This document shows positions 25,586-34,858 of a DNA stretch of 64,000 nt, piece after piece. Each line of letters begins with the position of its first letter. Position 1 is the stretch's first letter. Below the pieces are notes generated by a model that was not told the DNA's origin, did no database searches, and saw nothing but the letters and a program-made list of their open reading frames with translations. The translations under genes were made by a program, and so were the position numbers. This DNA comes from Caldilineaceae bacterium (GTDB taxonomy: Bacteria; Chloroflexota; Anaerolineae; Caldilineales; Caldilineaceae): contig JAGRCP010000072.1 in assembly GCA_020433455.1 (NCBI GenBank), forward strand, positions 1-64,000, in the 5' to 3' direction.

Positions 25586-27991
25586 ATGTCGCCGCGCTGG
25601 CGCAAAGTAATCAACGATCTTCTTTCAAATAAAACGCGCACGCTGCTGGTTCTCCTCTCCATTGCCGTAGGCGTCTCGACTATCGGCATGGTGATGACGT
25701 CCCAGATGATTGTGGACCAGAGCCTGCCTGAAGCCTATGCCGCGGTCAAGCCGGCCAGTGCGCAGATTTACACCCTGAACACCTTTAGCGACGGCATGGT
25801 GAATTCCATCGCGGCCATGGATGAGGTGGACGCGGCCGAAGGCCGTCGCTCTCTCACCGTACGCTTTGAGACCGAGGACGGCGAATGGCGTAACCTGGAA
25901 CTCAATGCGGTCTCCGATTACGAAGAGATGGACATCAACGTCATCGAGCCCGAGACGGGGGCCTATCCGCCGCCGGATCAAGGGGTGCTTATTGAACGCG
26001 CCTCCATGGACCCGTCCTTAGGCTTGGGCGATCTCCAAATCGGCGATATGCTGGAAATTGAAACGCCCAACGGCAAAAAGCGCCAGATCCGCATGGCGGG
26101 CACCGTCTATGACATGAACCAGATGCCGGCTTTCCTTACCGGGACGGGTTTCGGCTATGTCTCTTTCGAGACCCTGAGCTGGCTGGGCGAGCCGGAAGAT
26201 TACAATATCCTGATTTTCACGGTGGCGAATGATCTGCTGAGCTATGATTATATCGACCAGGTGAGCACGGAAATTCAGGATCGCATGGCCTCCAGCGGGG
26301 TTAACGCGGTCTTTGCCTTCATTCCGCCGCCGGGCGAGCATCCAGCCCAGAATTTCCTCAACGGCTTCTCCATTATCCTGGGCGCGGTCGGTCTGCTCTC
26401 CCTGGTCCTGAGCGGCTTCCTTATCGTGAACACGCTCTCGGCCATTATGACCCAACAGGTGCGCCAGATCGGCATCATGAAATCCATCGGCGCGCGGGTG
26501 GATCAGGTGACGTGGCTCTATCTGGTCATGGTCCTGCTCTTCGGGCTTCTCTCTCTGCTCATCGCCATTCCCTTGGGGGCCATCGGCGGCGCGGCCCTGT
26601 CGTCAATGTTTGCCGGGTTTCTCAATTTTGATGTAGGGGGGCTGCAATTCTTCCCCCGGGTCATGCTTATTCAAACCGTCATCTCCCTCCTGGCTCCGCT
26701 CCTGGCCGCGGCGATTCCCATTCTGCGCGGCGTACGCGTAACCGTGCGCGAGGCCATCAGCGACAGCGGCGTGGGCGGCGGACAATTCGGGACAACAGGG
26801 GTCGATCGGTTTATCGTCAGGCTGCGGCGGATATTGCCCATTCAGCGGCCGGCCCAGATTTCCCTGCGCAACACCTTTCGCCGCAAAGCGCGTCTGGCCT
26901 TGACGCTCATTACGCTATCCCTGGCCAGCGCCATCTTTATCGCCATTTTCAGCATTCGGGCCTCCCTGCTGGAGACGCTGAACGAAGCGCTGGAGTACTT
27001 TGATTATGATGTTCAGGTCGCCTTCGATCGCTCCTACCGCATTGATAAAATTACCGGCGCCCTGGCCGGAATTCCCGAAGTCGAGATTGTAGAGACGTGG
27101 GGCTTCAGCTCGGCCCGACGCGTGCGGGCCGATGATACAGAAGGGGATTCCATCGTGGTGTACGCGCCCCGGGCCGATTCCCAAATGCTCAATCCCATCC
27201 TCCTGGAAGGGCGCTGGATTGAGGATGACGACGCCAACGCGATCGTCATCAATACGGACGTTCTGCGTGCGGAAGCGGATATCAAGCTGGGCGACACCAT
27301 CACGCTGAACATCGGCGGCCGGGAGCGAGAGTTCATTATTGTGGGCATCGTGCGGGGCATTTTAACCGGAGCCAATGCCTTCGTCAGCTTCGATTACTTC
27401 GGTCGTATCACCAACAGCGTCGATCAGGCCCAGATTGCCCTGGTGCGCCTCTACGACCGCTCAGATGCGAATCAGCGCGTCATGGGCGAAGTGCTGGAGA
27501 ACCACTACCGGGACAGCGGTTTCCGCGTACAGCAAACCCAGACGATTGCCCAATTGCGGCAAACCATCGGCAACGCCTTCAACGTCATCATCGTTTTCCT
27601 GTTGCTCATGGCGCTGCTGCTGGGCATTGTAGGCGGTCTGGGCCTCATGGGAACCATGAGCATCAACGTGCTGGAGCGTACCCGGGAGATCGGCATCATG
27701 CGCGCCATCGGCGCGTCCAACGGGTCCATCCTGCGGATTGTGCTGCTGGAAGGCGCGGTGATTGGGCTGATTAGCTGGGTTATCGGCGGCATTCTCGCCT
27801 ATCCGGCCGGCGCGCTGCTCACCCGGACCCTGGGCCAGACGCTGCTGCAATCGTCGCCTACCTACATCTTTTCGGTCAGCGGAGCCATCCTCTGGCTGGT
27901 CATCGTCCTGTTGTTGGCCGTGTTGGCCAGTTACCTGCCCGCCCGCCGTGCGTCATCCCTGACGGTGCGTGAAGTGTTGAGCTATGAATAG
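25586..27991 (+). CDS. FtsX/MacB-type ABC permease, duplicated
   Basis: 801 aa with GAGGAG before the ATG. Two tandem MacB_PCD-FtsX units are visible: TM near 20-40, extracytoplasmic domain, three TMs at ~255-390 (NGFSIILGAVGLLSLVLSGFLIVNTLSAIM, QIGIMKSIGA), then a second TM near 440 (ALTLITLSLASAIFIAIFSI), another extracytoplasmic domain and three TMs at ~665-790 (REIGIMRAIGASN, TVREVL). This is the long form with 8 TMs in one chain. It partners the HlyD protein and the downstream ATPase for export or lipoprotein/peptide extrusion. Confidence 0.88.
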   Translation: MSPRWRKVINDLLSNKTRTLLVLLSIAVGVSTIGMVMTSQMIVDQSLPEAYAAVKPASAQIYTLNTFSDGMVNSIAAMDEVDAAEGRRSLTVRFETEDGEWRNLELNAVSDYEEMDINVIEPETGAYPPPDQGVLIERASMDPSLGLGDLQIGDMLEIETPNGKKRQIRMAGTVYDMNQMPAFLTGTGFGYVSFETLSWLGEPEDYNILIFTVANDLLSYDYIDQVSTEIQDRMASSGVNAVFAFIPPPGEHPAQNFLNGFSIILGAVGLLSLVLSGFLIVNTLSAIMTQQVRQIGIMKSIGARVDQVTWLYLVMVLLFGLLSLLIAIPLGAIGGAALSSMFAGFLNFDVGGLQFFPRVMLIQTVISLLAPLLAAAIPILRGVRVTVREAISDSGVGGGQFGTTGVDRFIVRLRRILPIQRPAQISLRNTFRRKARLALTLITLSLASAIFIAIFSIRASLLETLNEALEYFDYDVQVAFDRSYRIDKITGALAGIPEVEIVETWGFSSARRVRADDTEGDSIVVYAPRADSQMLNPILLEGRWIEDDDANAIVINTDVLRAEADIKLGDTITLNIGGREREFIIVGIVRGILTGANAFVSFDYFGRITNSVDQAQIALVRLYDRSDANQRVMGEVLENHYRDSGFRVQQTQTIAQLRQTIGNAFNVIIVFLLLMALLLGIVGGLGLMGTMSINVLERTREIGIMRAIGASNGSILRIVLLEGAVIGLISWVIGGILAYPAGALLTRTLGQTLLQSSPTYIFSVSGAILWLVIVLLLAVLASYLPARRASSLTVREVLSYE

Positions 27992-28095
27992 AGGGGCAAA
28001 GGACGGGTTGCCGGAGCGATGGGGGGGGCGACCTCGCAACATCGCTGCTTCGCACCCCGCTTTTATCGCTTCTTATATACGTATCGGATTAATCC

Positions 28096-28869
28096 ATGTT
28101 TAGAACCAGAAACGGTGCATCAGCGCGGGAAGATCGCCCGCTCATTCATTTAGTTGATGTGGTCAAGGCATATGAAACGCCGGTGGGGCGCTTTATTGCG
28201 TTGGACGGCGTGAGCCTGGATATTGAGCCGGGCGAATTTGTCTCGGTGGTGGGCAAGTCGGGCAGCGGCAAGTCCACGCTCATCAATATGGTGACGGGCA
28301 TTGATCGCCCGTCATCCGGCGAGGTGTGGGTAGACGGCACGCCCATTCACACCCTGAAGGAAGGCCCTATGGCCGTCTGGCGCGGGAAAAACGTGGGCGT
28401 CATTTTCCAATTTTTCCAACTGCTGCCCATGCTCTCCGTTGTGGAGAACGTCATGCTGCCCATGGACTTCGGTAACGTCTACAAGCCGGGCGACCGTCAG
28501 GACAAGGCCATGGAGCTGCTGGGGCTGGTGGAGATGGAGGGGGAAGCCAACAAGCTGCCGTCGGAAATCTCCGGCGGACAGCAGCAGCGCGTCGCCATTG
28601 CCCGGGCCATGGCCAACGATCCGCCCGTTCTCGTTGCCGATGAGCCCACCGGCAACCTGGATTCACGCACGGCTGAGACCATCTTTCAGCTTTTCCATTC
28701 GCTGGTCGCGCAGGGAAAGACCATCCTCATGGTCACCCACGATAATGACCTGGCCCAACGAGTCACCCGTACCGTTACCATCGCCGACGGCAAAATCGTG
28801 GATGAGATGCGCCATCCTGATTACTATGTAGAAGAGGCGCTGGAAGAAGCGTTGCAGTACGGGGCGTAA
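28096..28869 (+). CDS. MacB/LolD-type ABC ATPase
   Basis: 257 aa. Walker [12 protein letters not shown]-loop in IFQFFQLLP, signature [16 protein letters not shown], Walker [16 protein letters not shown] and switch His in MVTHDNDLA. The TGNLD after Walker B marks the MacB/LolD/FtsE branch, matching the FtsX-type permease upstream. It lies 104 bp after the permease stop; that gap contains a G run and no clear terminator, so one operon is likely. Confidence 0.9.
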   Translation: MFRTRNGASAREDRPLIHLVDVVKAYETPVGRFIALDGVSLDIEPGEFVSVVGKSGSGKSTLINMVTGIDRPSSGEVWVDGTPIHTLKEGPMAVWRGKNVGVIFQFFQLLPMLSVVENVMLPMDFGNVYKPGDRQDKAMELLGLVEMEGEANKLPSEISGGQQQRVAIARAMANDPPVLVADEPTGNLDSRTAETIFQLFHSLVAQGKTILMVTHDNDLAQRVTRTVTIADGKIVDEMRHPDYYVEEALEEALQYGA

Positions 28870-29038
28870 TGCGTGGCGGGCGCACTTTCCCACATTACGC
28901 GTCAAATGTTCACGTTTCCCGCTCCCTCATTTTTCTTCGCCGCCCGCTCCAACTTGCCACCCGGCCTCTTCTCAGGTATAAAGTACGCAGAGAGCGACTC
29001 AAGCTAACCGCATCAGCAAGCAATTGCAGGAGAGAGAC

Positions 29039-29593
29039 ATGGCCCCGAAAATTGGCCTCTTTTTTGGCAGCAGCACGGGCGCCGGCGAGCGAGTGGCCGG
29101 CCTGATCAAGCAGATAGTGGAACAGATCGGCGCGGCCGAAGTCGATGTGATCGTCATCACTTCCGAAGGCCCCAAGGCCCTGGAGGGATACGAGTACCAG
29201 ATATGGGGCTGCTCCACCTGGAACATCGGCGAGCTGCAGGACGACTGGGCGATTCGCTATCCTGAGTTGGATAGCGTCAATCTCAAAGGCAAGAAAATCG
29301 CCATATACGGTCCCGGCGATCAATTCGGCTATTCTAACAGCTATGCAGACGCCCTTGGCATTCTCATGGATAAGGCCGTACAGCAGGGCGCCGAACCAAT
29401 GGGTTTTTGGCCCATCGATGACTCCTATGAGTTTGAATACTCCCGCGGCGTAGTCGAAAATACCTTCATGGGCCTGGCGGTTGATGAGGATAACCAGCGC
29501 GAGAAGACCGAACAGCGGGTAGTTGATTGGGTCTACTGGGTGCTGGAAGATATGGGGTTGTATGATCCGGCCGCGGTTGAGGCTGCGGAATAA
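29039..29593 (+). CDS. Flavodoxin
   Basis: 184 aa from ATG 29039, preceded by GCAGGAGAGAGAC; an ATG 15 bp upstream overlaps the ribosome site. The FMN phosphate loop is GSSTGAGERVA (canonical GTxTGxTxxxA with Ser for Thr), the 60s loop contains WGCSTWNIGELQDDW and the 90s loop GPGDQFGYSNSYADALG, including the aromatic stacking residues. Length fits a long-chain flavodoxin. It would carry electrons in the cytosol; no partner reductase is nearby. A terminator follows. Confidence 0.9.
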   Translation: MAPKIGLFFGSSTGAGERVAGLIKQIVEQIGAAEVDVIVITSEGPKALEGYEYQIWGCSTWNIGELQDDWAIRYPELDSVNLKGKKIAIYGPGDQFGYSNSYADALGILMDKAVQQGAEPMGFWPIDDSYEFEYSRGVVENTFMGLAVDEDNQREKTEQRVVDWVYWVLEDMGLYDPAAVEAAE

Positions 29594-29597
29594 TAAG

Positions 29598-29611
29598 TGA
29601 TGCGTGATGCG
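29598..29611 (+). repeat. Heptamer direct repeat TGATGCG x2
   Basis: Two contiguous TGATGCG units just after the flavodoxin stop. Related words (TGATGCGTAAT at ~51054, TAATGCGTGAC at ~57590) occur in other intergenic spots of the window. Confidence 0.5.
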
Positions 29612-29657
29612 TAAGTCCGCAGCACGCTTTTGCGGGTTAAAAACTATTAGGACAGGG

Positions 29658-29688
29658 AAGAGCGTATGCCGTTGGCTGCGCTCTTTTT
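29658..29688 (+). terminator. Intrinsic terminator after flavodoxin
   Basis: AAGAGCG (29658-29664) pairs with CGCTCTT (29679-29685) and the inner GCC/GGC can extend it; the T run CTTTTTAT follows at once. Confidence 0.7.
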
Positions 29689-29792
29689 ATGTGGCAAAAA
29701 AGACGCTTCACATATTCTTCGGATAGATGGTACAATCTGAGCCGCGTCCCCCTTTGGGCCAAGTACGATGTGCAAAAATCTGAGACCAATTC

Positions 29793-30075
29793 ATGAATAT
29801 CGGAATTCTGTTGCAGCGTCATGCTCGCTATCGGCCTCACTACACAGCCGTCGTCTGGCAGGACCAGCGCTTTACGTTCCGGAAATTTAACCGGCGCGTC
29901 AACCGACTGATGAACGATTCAGATGTAGTCGCGCTCACCACCGATGCCTGCCGCTGCCTGAAAGCGTGGTCCTGCACAGCGCGCGATCGCTTTTAACGGC
30001 GCTTTTCTGACGCTTATGTCGGCCCTGCTCATAGGCTACACCTATATGCTTCAACCTCATTGGTTGCACCGTAAA
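29793..30075 (+). pseudogene. Acyl-CoA ligase (AMP-binding) gene remnant
   Basis: The first ~40 codons from 29793 read MNIGILLQRHARYRPHYTAV and WQDQRFTFRKFNRRVNRL, very like the N terminus of long-chain acyl-CoA ligases. The frame then decays. A second fragment in another frame from ~29992 reads FNGAFLTLMSALLIGYTYML, like the central 'GaFLtLmsALL.G.TyVL' segment. The middle ~120 residues and everything C-terminal are missing. It is therefore a deleted, frameshifted relic. The family call rests on motif memory. Confidence 0.5.
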
Positions 30076-30119
30076 GAAAAGCCCGTAGGTTATCCCGACA
30101 TGCTCCGCTACGGCAACAT

Positions 30120-30133
30120 TACGTAGTACGTAG
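30120..30133 (+). repeat. Heptamer direct repeat TACGTAG x2
   Basis: Two contiguous TACGTAG units lie between the acyl-CoA ligase relic and the hydrolase gene, near the relic's 3' end. Confidence 0.5.
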
Positions 30134-30172
30134 TGCTCAGTACCAAGCATCTTCAAAAAGGAGTCCCACCCC

Positions 30173-31018
30173 ATGTCCCACTTCGCCCACGTCAACCATA
30201 TTGACCTCCATTACCTGGACCACGCCGGCGGCGAGCCCACGGTGGTGCTCATGCCCGGCTTGACGGCTAACGCCCATTCGTTTGACGGCCTCATCACCGC
30301 CGGCTTGAGCCCTGCGGTGCGCGTGCTTGCGCTGGACCTGCGCGGGCGGGGTCTGAGCGAGCAGCCGGAAAGCGGCTATACCATGGCCGATCACGCGGCC
30401 GACGTGATTGGCCTGCTGGATCATCTGGGCCTGGAGCAGGCGGTCATCGGCGGCCACTCCTTCGGCGGCCTGCTTACCATCTACATGGCGGTGCATTATC
30501 CGGAACGCATGAGTAAGGGCATCATCATTGACGCGGGCTTGCTCCACCCGGACGTCTTCGAGTTGATCGGTCCATCTGTGGCGCGTCTGGGCCAGACGTG
30601 GCCCTCTTTTGACACCTACGTGGCGGGCATCAAGGCGCAGCCTGCTTTCACAGACGCCTGGAATGACGATATTCTCAGCTATCTGGAGGCGGACATAGCG
30701 TCCACGGGCAGCGGGGACGAAATCACAACGCGCACCCGGCCCGAGACCATTGCCAAGGCCGGCGCGGGCGTGCAGGCCGAGCCGTGGGCGGAGCTGATCC
30801 CCCAGGCCGCAAAACCTATGCTGCTCATCAATGCGCCGGGCGCGTACGGACCGCCGGGCGCGCCCGCGGTTCAACCTGAAGATCAGGGGCGGGCCACAGC
30901 CGATCTGCTGCCCGATTGCCGCTATGTCAAAGTGCCCGGGAATCATATGACCATGGTCTACGGTAACGGCGCACAGGCTGCGGTCCAGGCAATCCTGGAA
31001 TTCGTGAAGGAGGAATAG
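30173..31018 (+). CDS. Alpha/beta hydrolase
   Basis: 281 aa, start preceded by AAGGAG. The fold markers are VVLMPGLTANAHSF (oxyanion-hole region), LALDLRGRGLSEQP, nucleophile elbow GGHSFGG with Ser, and the catalytic His in VPGNHMTMV near the C terminus; the acidic member is probably within LLINAPGAYGPPG or just after it. The length and cap region (~140-210) fit the epoxide-hydrolase/lactonase-like class, but the substrate cannot be assigned. Confidence 0.85.
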   Translation: MSHFAHVNHIDLHYLDHAGGEPTVVLMPGLTANAHSFDGLITAGLSPAVRVLALDLRGRGLSEQPESGYTMADHAADVIGLLDHLGLEQAVIGGHSFGGLLTIYMAVHYPERMSKGIIIDAGLLHPDVFELIGPSVARLGQTWPSFDTYVAGIKAQPAFTDAWNDDILSYLEADIASTGSGDEITTRTRPETIAKAGAGVQAEPWAELIPQAAKPMLLINAPGAYGPPGAPAVQPEDQGRATADLLPDCRYVKVPGNHMTMVYGNGAQAAVQAILEFVKEE

Positions 31019-31035
31019 GCCGCGGATGAGATGGA

Positions 31036-31095
31036 TTTGGATTTCTCAATCTCAAGCGGGATTCAGAGATTGGGAGATTCAGAGATTGGTTCTTG
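31036..31095 (+). repeat. Heptamer-type tract with inverted units
   Basis: TTCTCAATCTC faces GAGATTGGGAGA, and further GAGATTGG units follow. It is an intergenic copy of the AATCTCC/GGAGATT repeat, between the hydrolase and binding-protein genes. Confidence 0.6.
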
Positions 31096-31185
31096 ACCTA
31101 CAGGTCACTCTCAAAATCCGTTCTATCCACGCCCTGTTGCTTTTTATAACTGAACTCTGTCTTTTCCAACCAAGGAGAATACCCC

Positions 31186-32523
31186 ATGAAAAAAGGATTG
31201 TTACTGTTGGCTCTGATGGCCGTGCTGGCCCTGGCGGCCTGCGCGGCTCCGGCTACAGCCCCGGCGGATACCGGAGCAAGCGACGCAAGCGCTGATTCAG
31301 GCGATGCCGGGACGGCGGATACGGAAAGCGCGGCCGCGGATGCCGCATGCGGGGCCAAAATCGGCCTCATCACCGACCTGACCGGGCCTCTGGCCATCTA
31401 TGGCACCATGATGGAGCGCAGCTTCATGCTGGGCATGGAGTATGCCACGGGCAGCGAAGCAAGCGATGACGGCACGTTCATGCTGGATGGCTGCCCTGTG
31501 CAGGTTATCATGCGCGATGACCAGGGCAGCGCCGACACCACGGCCACCGCGGCACGCGAGCTGCTGGAAGTGGAAGGCGTGGACATGCTGGTGGGCACGG
31601 TCAGCTCGGGCAGCACCGCGACGCTCCAGGAGATCGCCAAGGAGAACGAGACGGTCCTGGTGGTAGCTCCGGCCGCGGCCAACGACATCACGGGCAAGGA
31701 CTTCAACGAGTACACTTTCCGCACCAGTCGCGAGAATTATCAGGATTTCATCAATCTGTGTGAATTCCTCACGAGCGAATACAGCACCTTCGTCCAGATT
31801 GCGCCGGATTACAGCTTCGGCTACGGCGGCGCTGAATCGGCTCGGGACGCCTGTACTTTCTTCGGCGGCGAATTCGTGGCTGATGACATCTTCGCCCCGC
31901 TGGACACCACCGAATTTACGCCCTACATGGAGCAGATAGCCGACTCAGGCGCGGACGCCTGGATCGTGACCTGGGCCGGCGGCGGCTTTATTCCCATGTT
32001 CCAGTCGGCCAAGGAGCTGGGCGTCATGGACAGCATGGGCATGGGCGCATCCTTCTTCGACAACCAGACGATGCCCGCGGTCTTCGGCGACGTGGTGGGT
32101 CAGTCCAGCGGTATTCTCTACCACTACGGCCTGCCCGACAACGAAATCAACGACTGGCTGGTGGAGCAGACCCAGGCCCGCTACGGCGTCTATCCCGACC
32201 TCTTTGACGCGGACGGCATGAACGCGGCCATTCTGGCGGTGGAAGCCATCAAGGCCACCGGCGGCGACACCAGCGCGGACGCGCTCATCGGCGCCATGGA
32301 AGGCATGGAGTTTGACGGCCCCAAGGGCGTTATTCGCATTCGCCCCGAAGATCACGTAGCCATTCAGGACATGTATATCGTCAAGTTGGCCAACCTGGAT
32401 GATCCGGACTTCAACTTCTACGAGTTGGTGAGCACTACCCGACCGGAACCGCCCTGCCTCCTGGCGGACGACATGCAGGCCCGCTGCGGCGATCTGCCTG
32501 TGGGCAGTCTCAGCGGCGAATAG
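31186..32523 (+). CDS. Branched-chain amino acid-type ABC solute-binding lipoprotein
   Basis: 445 aa; AAGGAGAAT precedes the ATG. Lipobox LALAACAAP (Cys20) is followed by an Ala/Asp/Ser-rich linker. The body is a type I periplasmic-binding protein of the LivJ/amide class: KIGLITDLTGPLAIYG, VDMLVGTVSSGSTATLQEIA, VAPAAANDITG, YTFRTSRENYQDF and DAWIVTWAGGG. Extra Cys (e.g. 111, 222, 227) are present. Only the ATPase LivG follows; LivH, LivM and LivF are missing nearby. Ligand may be an amino acid, amide or urea-like compound. Confidence 0.8.
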   Translation: MKKGLLLLALMAVLALAACAAPATAPADTGASDASADSGDAGTADTESAAADAACGAKIGLITDLTGPLAIYGTMMERSFMLGMEYATGSEASDDGTFMLDGCPVQVIMRDDQGSADTTATAARELLEVEGVDMLVGTVSSGSTATLQEIAKENETVLVVAPAAANDITGKDFNEYTFRTSRENYQDFINLCEFLTSEYSTFVQIAPDYSFGYGGAESARDACTFFGGEFVADDIFAPLDTTEFTPYMEQIADSGADAWIVTWAGGGFIPMFQSAKELGVMDSMGMGASFFDNQTMPAVFGDVVGQSSGILYHYGLPDNEINDWLVEQTQARYGVYPDLFDADGMNAAILAVEAIKATGGDTSADALIGAMEGMEFDGPKGVIRIRPEDHVAIQDMYIVKLANLDDPDFNFYELVSTTRPEPPCLLADDMQARCGDLPVGSLSGE

Positions 32524-32544
32524 AGCGGATTTTTGTGGATTGAT

Positions 32545-32593
32545 AATCTCCCAGTCTCTTAATCTCCTGCGAGATTAAAGAGATTGGGAGATT
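32545..32593 (+). repeat. Long stem-loop from heptamer repeat
   Basis: Bases 32545-32566 pair with 32571-32593 around a CTGC loop, giving ~22 bp with one wobble and one bulged A; the arms are AATCTC/GAGATT units. It lies 21 bp after the binding-protein stop and before livG, with no T run, so it is more likely an RNA stabiliser than a terminator. Confidence 0.75.
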
Positions 32594-32666
32594 ATGAGAT
32601 TGGTTTCCGAGGGTGAGCGCCAATCCGGGGAAAAGATTCACCCAGTCTTCGAGCGATCAAAAAATT

Positions 32667-33449
32667 ATGCGTGACGACATCATTCTGGAAACCCGAGATC
32701 TGCGGAAAAACTTCGGCGGGCTGACCGCGGTAAATGACGTCAGCTTGCAGGTGCGGGCGAACTCTTTTCACTCTATCATCGGCCCCAATGGCGCGGGCAA
32801 GACAACCCTCTTTAATCTGGTCAGCGGCACCCTCGCGCCCACGTCCGGGCGCATCTTCTACAAAGGGCGGGACATTACCCGGCTCCCGGTCTATCGTACC
32901 GCACATCTGGGCATGGGCCGCTCTTTTCAGATCACCAACATCTTCCCCAACCTGACCGTGCTGGAGAATATCCGCCTGGCCGCGCAGGCGTTGGGCAAGG
33001 ACAACTTTCGCTTTACCCGCAGCGTGGACTCCTTCGACAATTATATTGAACGGGCGTGGACGGTGGCCGAACGCGTGGGCCTGCTTAGCCGCGCGCTGTC
33101 GCCCGCGCGGGAACTAGCCCACGGCGACCAGCGTAAGCTGGAGCTGGGCATGCTTCTCGCGCCGGATCCGGACGTCCTTCTCCTGGATGAGCCCACAGCG
33201 GGCATGGCCACCGAGCAGGTGCCCGACCTGATTGCGCTCATCGAGGAGATTCGGGCTGAGGGCGGCAAGACGGTCATGATGGTAGAGCACAACATGAACG
33301 TGGTCATGAGCGTCTCCGACACGGTTACCGTTATGCACTACGGCAGCGTCCTGGCCGAGGGATCACCTGCCGCCATCGCCGCCAATGAGACCGTGCAGCA
33401 GGCCTATTTGGGATCGCTGTATGGGGAGAAGATGGGGACAGGAGCCTAA
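32667..33449 (+). CDS. livG: LivG-type ABC ATPase
   Basis: 260 aa from ATG 32667; a GTG at 32613 would add 18 residues without ribosome site. Walker A GPNGAGKTT, LivG-typical GMGRSFQITNIFPNLTVLENI (Q-loop region), signature LAHGDQRKLELGMLL (a HGDQR variant of LSYGxQR), Walker B VLLLDEPTAGM and switch region MVEHNMNVVMSVSD. It would energise a branched-chain amino acid-like importer with the binding protein upstream, but no permease or LivF gene is present in the window. A cytochrome c relic begins at its very stop codon, so a deletion may have removed the rest of the operon. Confidence 0.85.
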   Translation: MRDDIILETRDLRKNFGGLTAVNDVSLQVRANSFHSIIGPNGAGKTTLFNLVSGTLAPTSGRIFYKGRDITRLPVYRTAHLGMGRSFQITNIFPNLTVLENIRLAAQALGKDNFRFTRSVDSFDNYIERAWTVAERVGLLSRALSPARELAHGDQRKLELGMLLAPDPDVLLLDEPTAGMATEQVPDLIALIEEIRAEGGKTVMMVEHNMNVVMSVSDTVTVMHYGSVLAEGSPAAIAANETVQQAYLGSLYGEKMGTGA

Positions 33450-33597
33450 AGCGGAATACCTGCTGGAATCCATGGCGCAGCCCGATGCGGATGTGATTGC
33501 CGGGTTTTCATCAGGTGTCATGCCCCCCGCATTGGGAGAAAGACTCTCCCGCCAGGATGCAGCCGATTTGATCGCCTACCTGCTGTCGGTGGAATGA
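33445..33597 (+). pseudogene. Cytochrome c C-terminal relic
   Basis: In the +1 frame relative to livG, PKAEYLLESMAQPDADVIAG followed by FSSGVMPPALGERLSRQDAADLIAYLL reads like the last ~48 residues of a class I c-type cytochrome, including the distal Met in VMP and the final DLIAYL helix. The CxxCH heme site and N-terminal half are absent and the frame runs straight out of livG, so this is a 3' remnant left by a deletion. A terminator follows. Confidence 0.6.
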
Positions 33598-33629
33598 CCA
33601 GATCGCCATCAAAAGTGAGTTGCGATAGA

Positions 33630-33666
33630 GGACCGGGTTTCGTTTATGAAGCCCGGTCCTTTTTTG
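33630..33666 (+). terminator. Strong intrinsic terminator
   Basis: GGACCGGGTTT (33630-33640) pairs with AAGCCCGGTCC (33649-33659) around an 8-nt loop, with one wobble, followed by TTTTTT. Confidence 0.85.
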
Positions 33667-33765
33667 CTTGCAGCATCTTTGCGGCCTCGATCATAGACTA
33701 TGCGTAGTCTACCCTCACCAGCCGTTAGCAATCACCAATGTGAACAAAAGAACAGAAGTGAACAC

Positions 33766-33794
33766 TTGACACAAGGAATGAAGCATGCTATGAT
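33766..33794 (+). promoter_or_regulatory. Near-consensus sigma70 promoter of the sugar operon
   Basis: TTGACA (33766-33771), a 17-bp spacer and TATGAT (33789-33794). It predicts transcription from about 33801. TGAAC words at 33741 and 33759, the second touching the -35 box, may be regulator half-sites. Confidence 0.75.
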
Positions 33795-33806
33795 GGGTTG
33801 TATAAA

Positions 33807-33822
33807 TGAACGTGCATGTTCA
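33807..33822. promoter_or_regulatory. Palindromic operator candidate for the SorC regulator
   Basis: TGAACGTGCATGTTCA is symmetric except for one central pair and lies just downstream of the predicted transcription start. The same TGAAC half-site occurs twice upstream of the -10 box. This suggests autoregulation by the SorC protein whose gene follows. Confidence 0.6.
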
Positions 33823-33847
33823 TATGATCACGAATGAGGAAATGCTT

Positions 33848-34831
33848 GTGTCGTTCGACATGAACCTTCTCTATAAAATCGCCAAGGCGTATTACGAAGA
33901 TGGTCTGACCCAGAATCAGATCGGTAAGCGCTTGGGCCTGTCGCGGATCAAGGTATCACGCCTCCTGCAGCAGGCTCGGCAGACCCGAGTCGTCCAAATC
34001 ACCATCACGGCGCCTAACGATTCGCATGCTGAGCTGGAGCGGGAGCTGGAGCAGGCATTCGGGCTAGACGAAGCCGTCATCATGTCTGTCCCCAATACGG
34101 ATCAGGTGACGGTGACGCCAATACTGGGCGGAGCAGGCGCAGCTTATCTGAACCGTTGCCTGACCGACGGACAGACAATTGCCATCAGTTGGGGTACTAC
34201 ACTGCTGCGCGTGATTGACTCGCTCACACCCCAGAACCTACCAGATACCCGCGTCATCCAAATGCTGGGCGGCCTGGGTAGCATTGAAGCCGAAGTTTAC
34301 GGAGCGGATCTAACCCTGCGCATGGCGCAGACGCTGGGCGGGCGGATGCGGCTGCTCCCCGCTCCTGGAATCGTTAACAGCCCAGTGGTCCGCGACGGAC
34401 TGCTTCAGGACGAAAACATCACCGAGACGCTCCAGAAAGCCGCCAATGCCGATATGGCGCTGGTGGGCATAGGCGCACCGTTACAGGGCTCAGTGGTATT
34501 GGAAGCCGGCATCCTGGATGAGGCGACGCTTATCGAACTGCGTGCAGCCGGGGCCGTGGGTGATATCGCGTTGCGCTTTTTCGACGCTGTCGGCGCAGCT
34601 GTCGAACACCCTATTAACGATCGCATTATCGGCCTGAATCTGGACGAAATTCGTCGCATCCCCAGGGTTATTGGCGTCTCGGGCGGCGACGGCAAGTTTG
34701 AGCTGATTCGCGCGGCAGTATTGGGCAAGTTAATCAATGTCCTTATCACCGATGAAGCGACTGCTCATCGCCTGCTGAATGAGCCGACGCCTAATGCAGC
34801 GCCGTTCGTTCAGACGTCACAGGTCGATTAA
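33848..34831 (+). CDS. SorC/DeoR-family sugar-binding transcriptional regulator
   Basis: 327 aa if begun at GTG 33848, which has TGAGGA 7 nt upstream. The longer ATG start at 33806 would place the operator palindrome inside the coding region only ~5 nt from the predicted transcript start, so it is less likely. The N-terminal HTH ([33 protein letters not shown]) and the effector domain ([15 protein letters not shown] ... MLGGLGS ... [14 protein letters not shown] ... [10 protein letters not shown] ... [14 protein letters not shown]) are typical of SorC regulators that sense phosphorylated sugars. It leads the operon; the next gene starts 27 bp later. Confidence 0.88.
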   Translation: MSFDMNLLYKIAKAYYEDGLTQNQIGKRLGLSRIKVSRLLQQARQTRVVQITITAPNDSHAELERELEQAFGLDEAVIMSVPNTDQVTVTPILGGAGAAYLNRCLTDGQTIAISWGTTLLRVIDSLTPQNLPDTRVIQMLGGLGSIEAEVYGADLTLRMAQTLGGRMRLLPAPGIVNSPVVRDGLLQDENITETLQKAANADMALVGIGAPLQGSVVLEAGILDEATLIELRAAGAVGDIALRFFDAVGAAVEHPINDRIIGLNLDEIRRIPRVIGVSGGDGKFELIRAAVLGKLINVLITDEATAHRLLNEPTPNAAPFVQTSQVD

Positions 34832-34858
34832 CTCCTTCTTCAACAAGAGAGAATTTGC

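Noticed and set aside
29637-29840. 67-codon minus-strand frame over the terminator and ligase relic
   Set aside because: It starts inside the relic and crosses the flavodoxin terminator; no features of a real protein.
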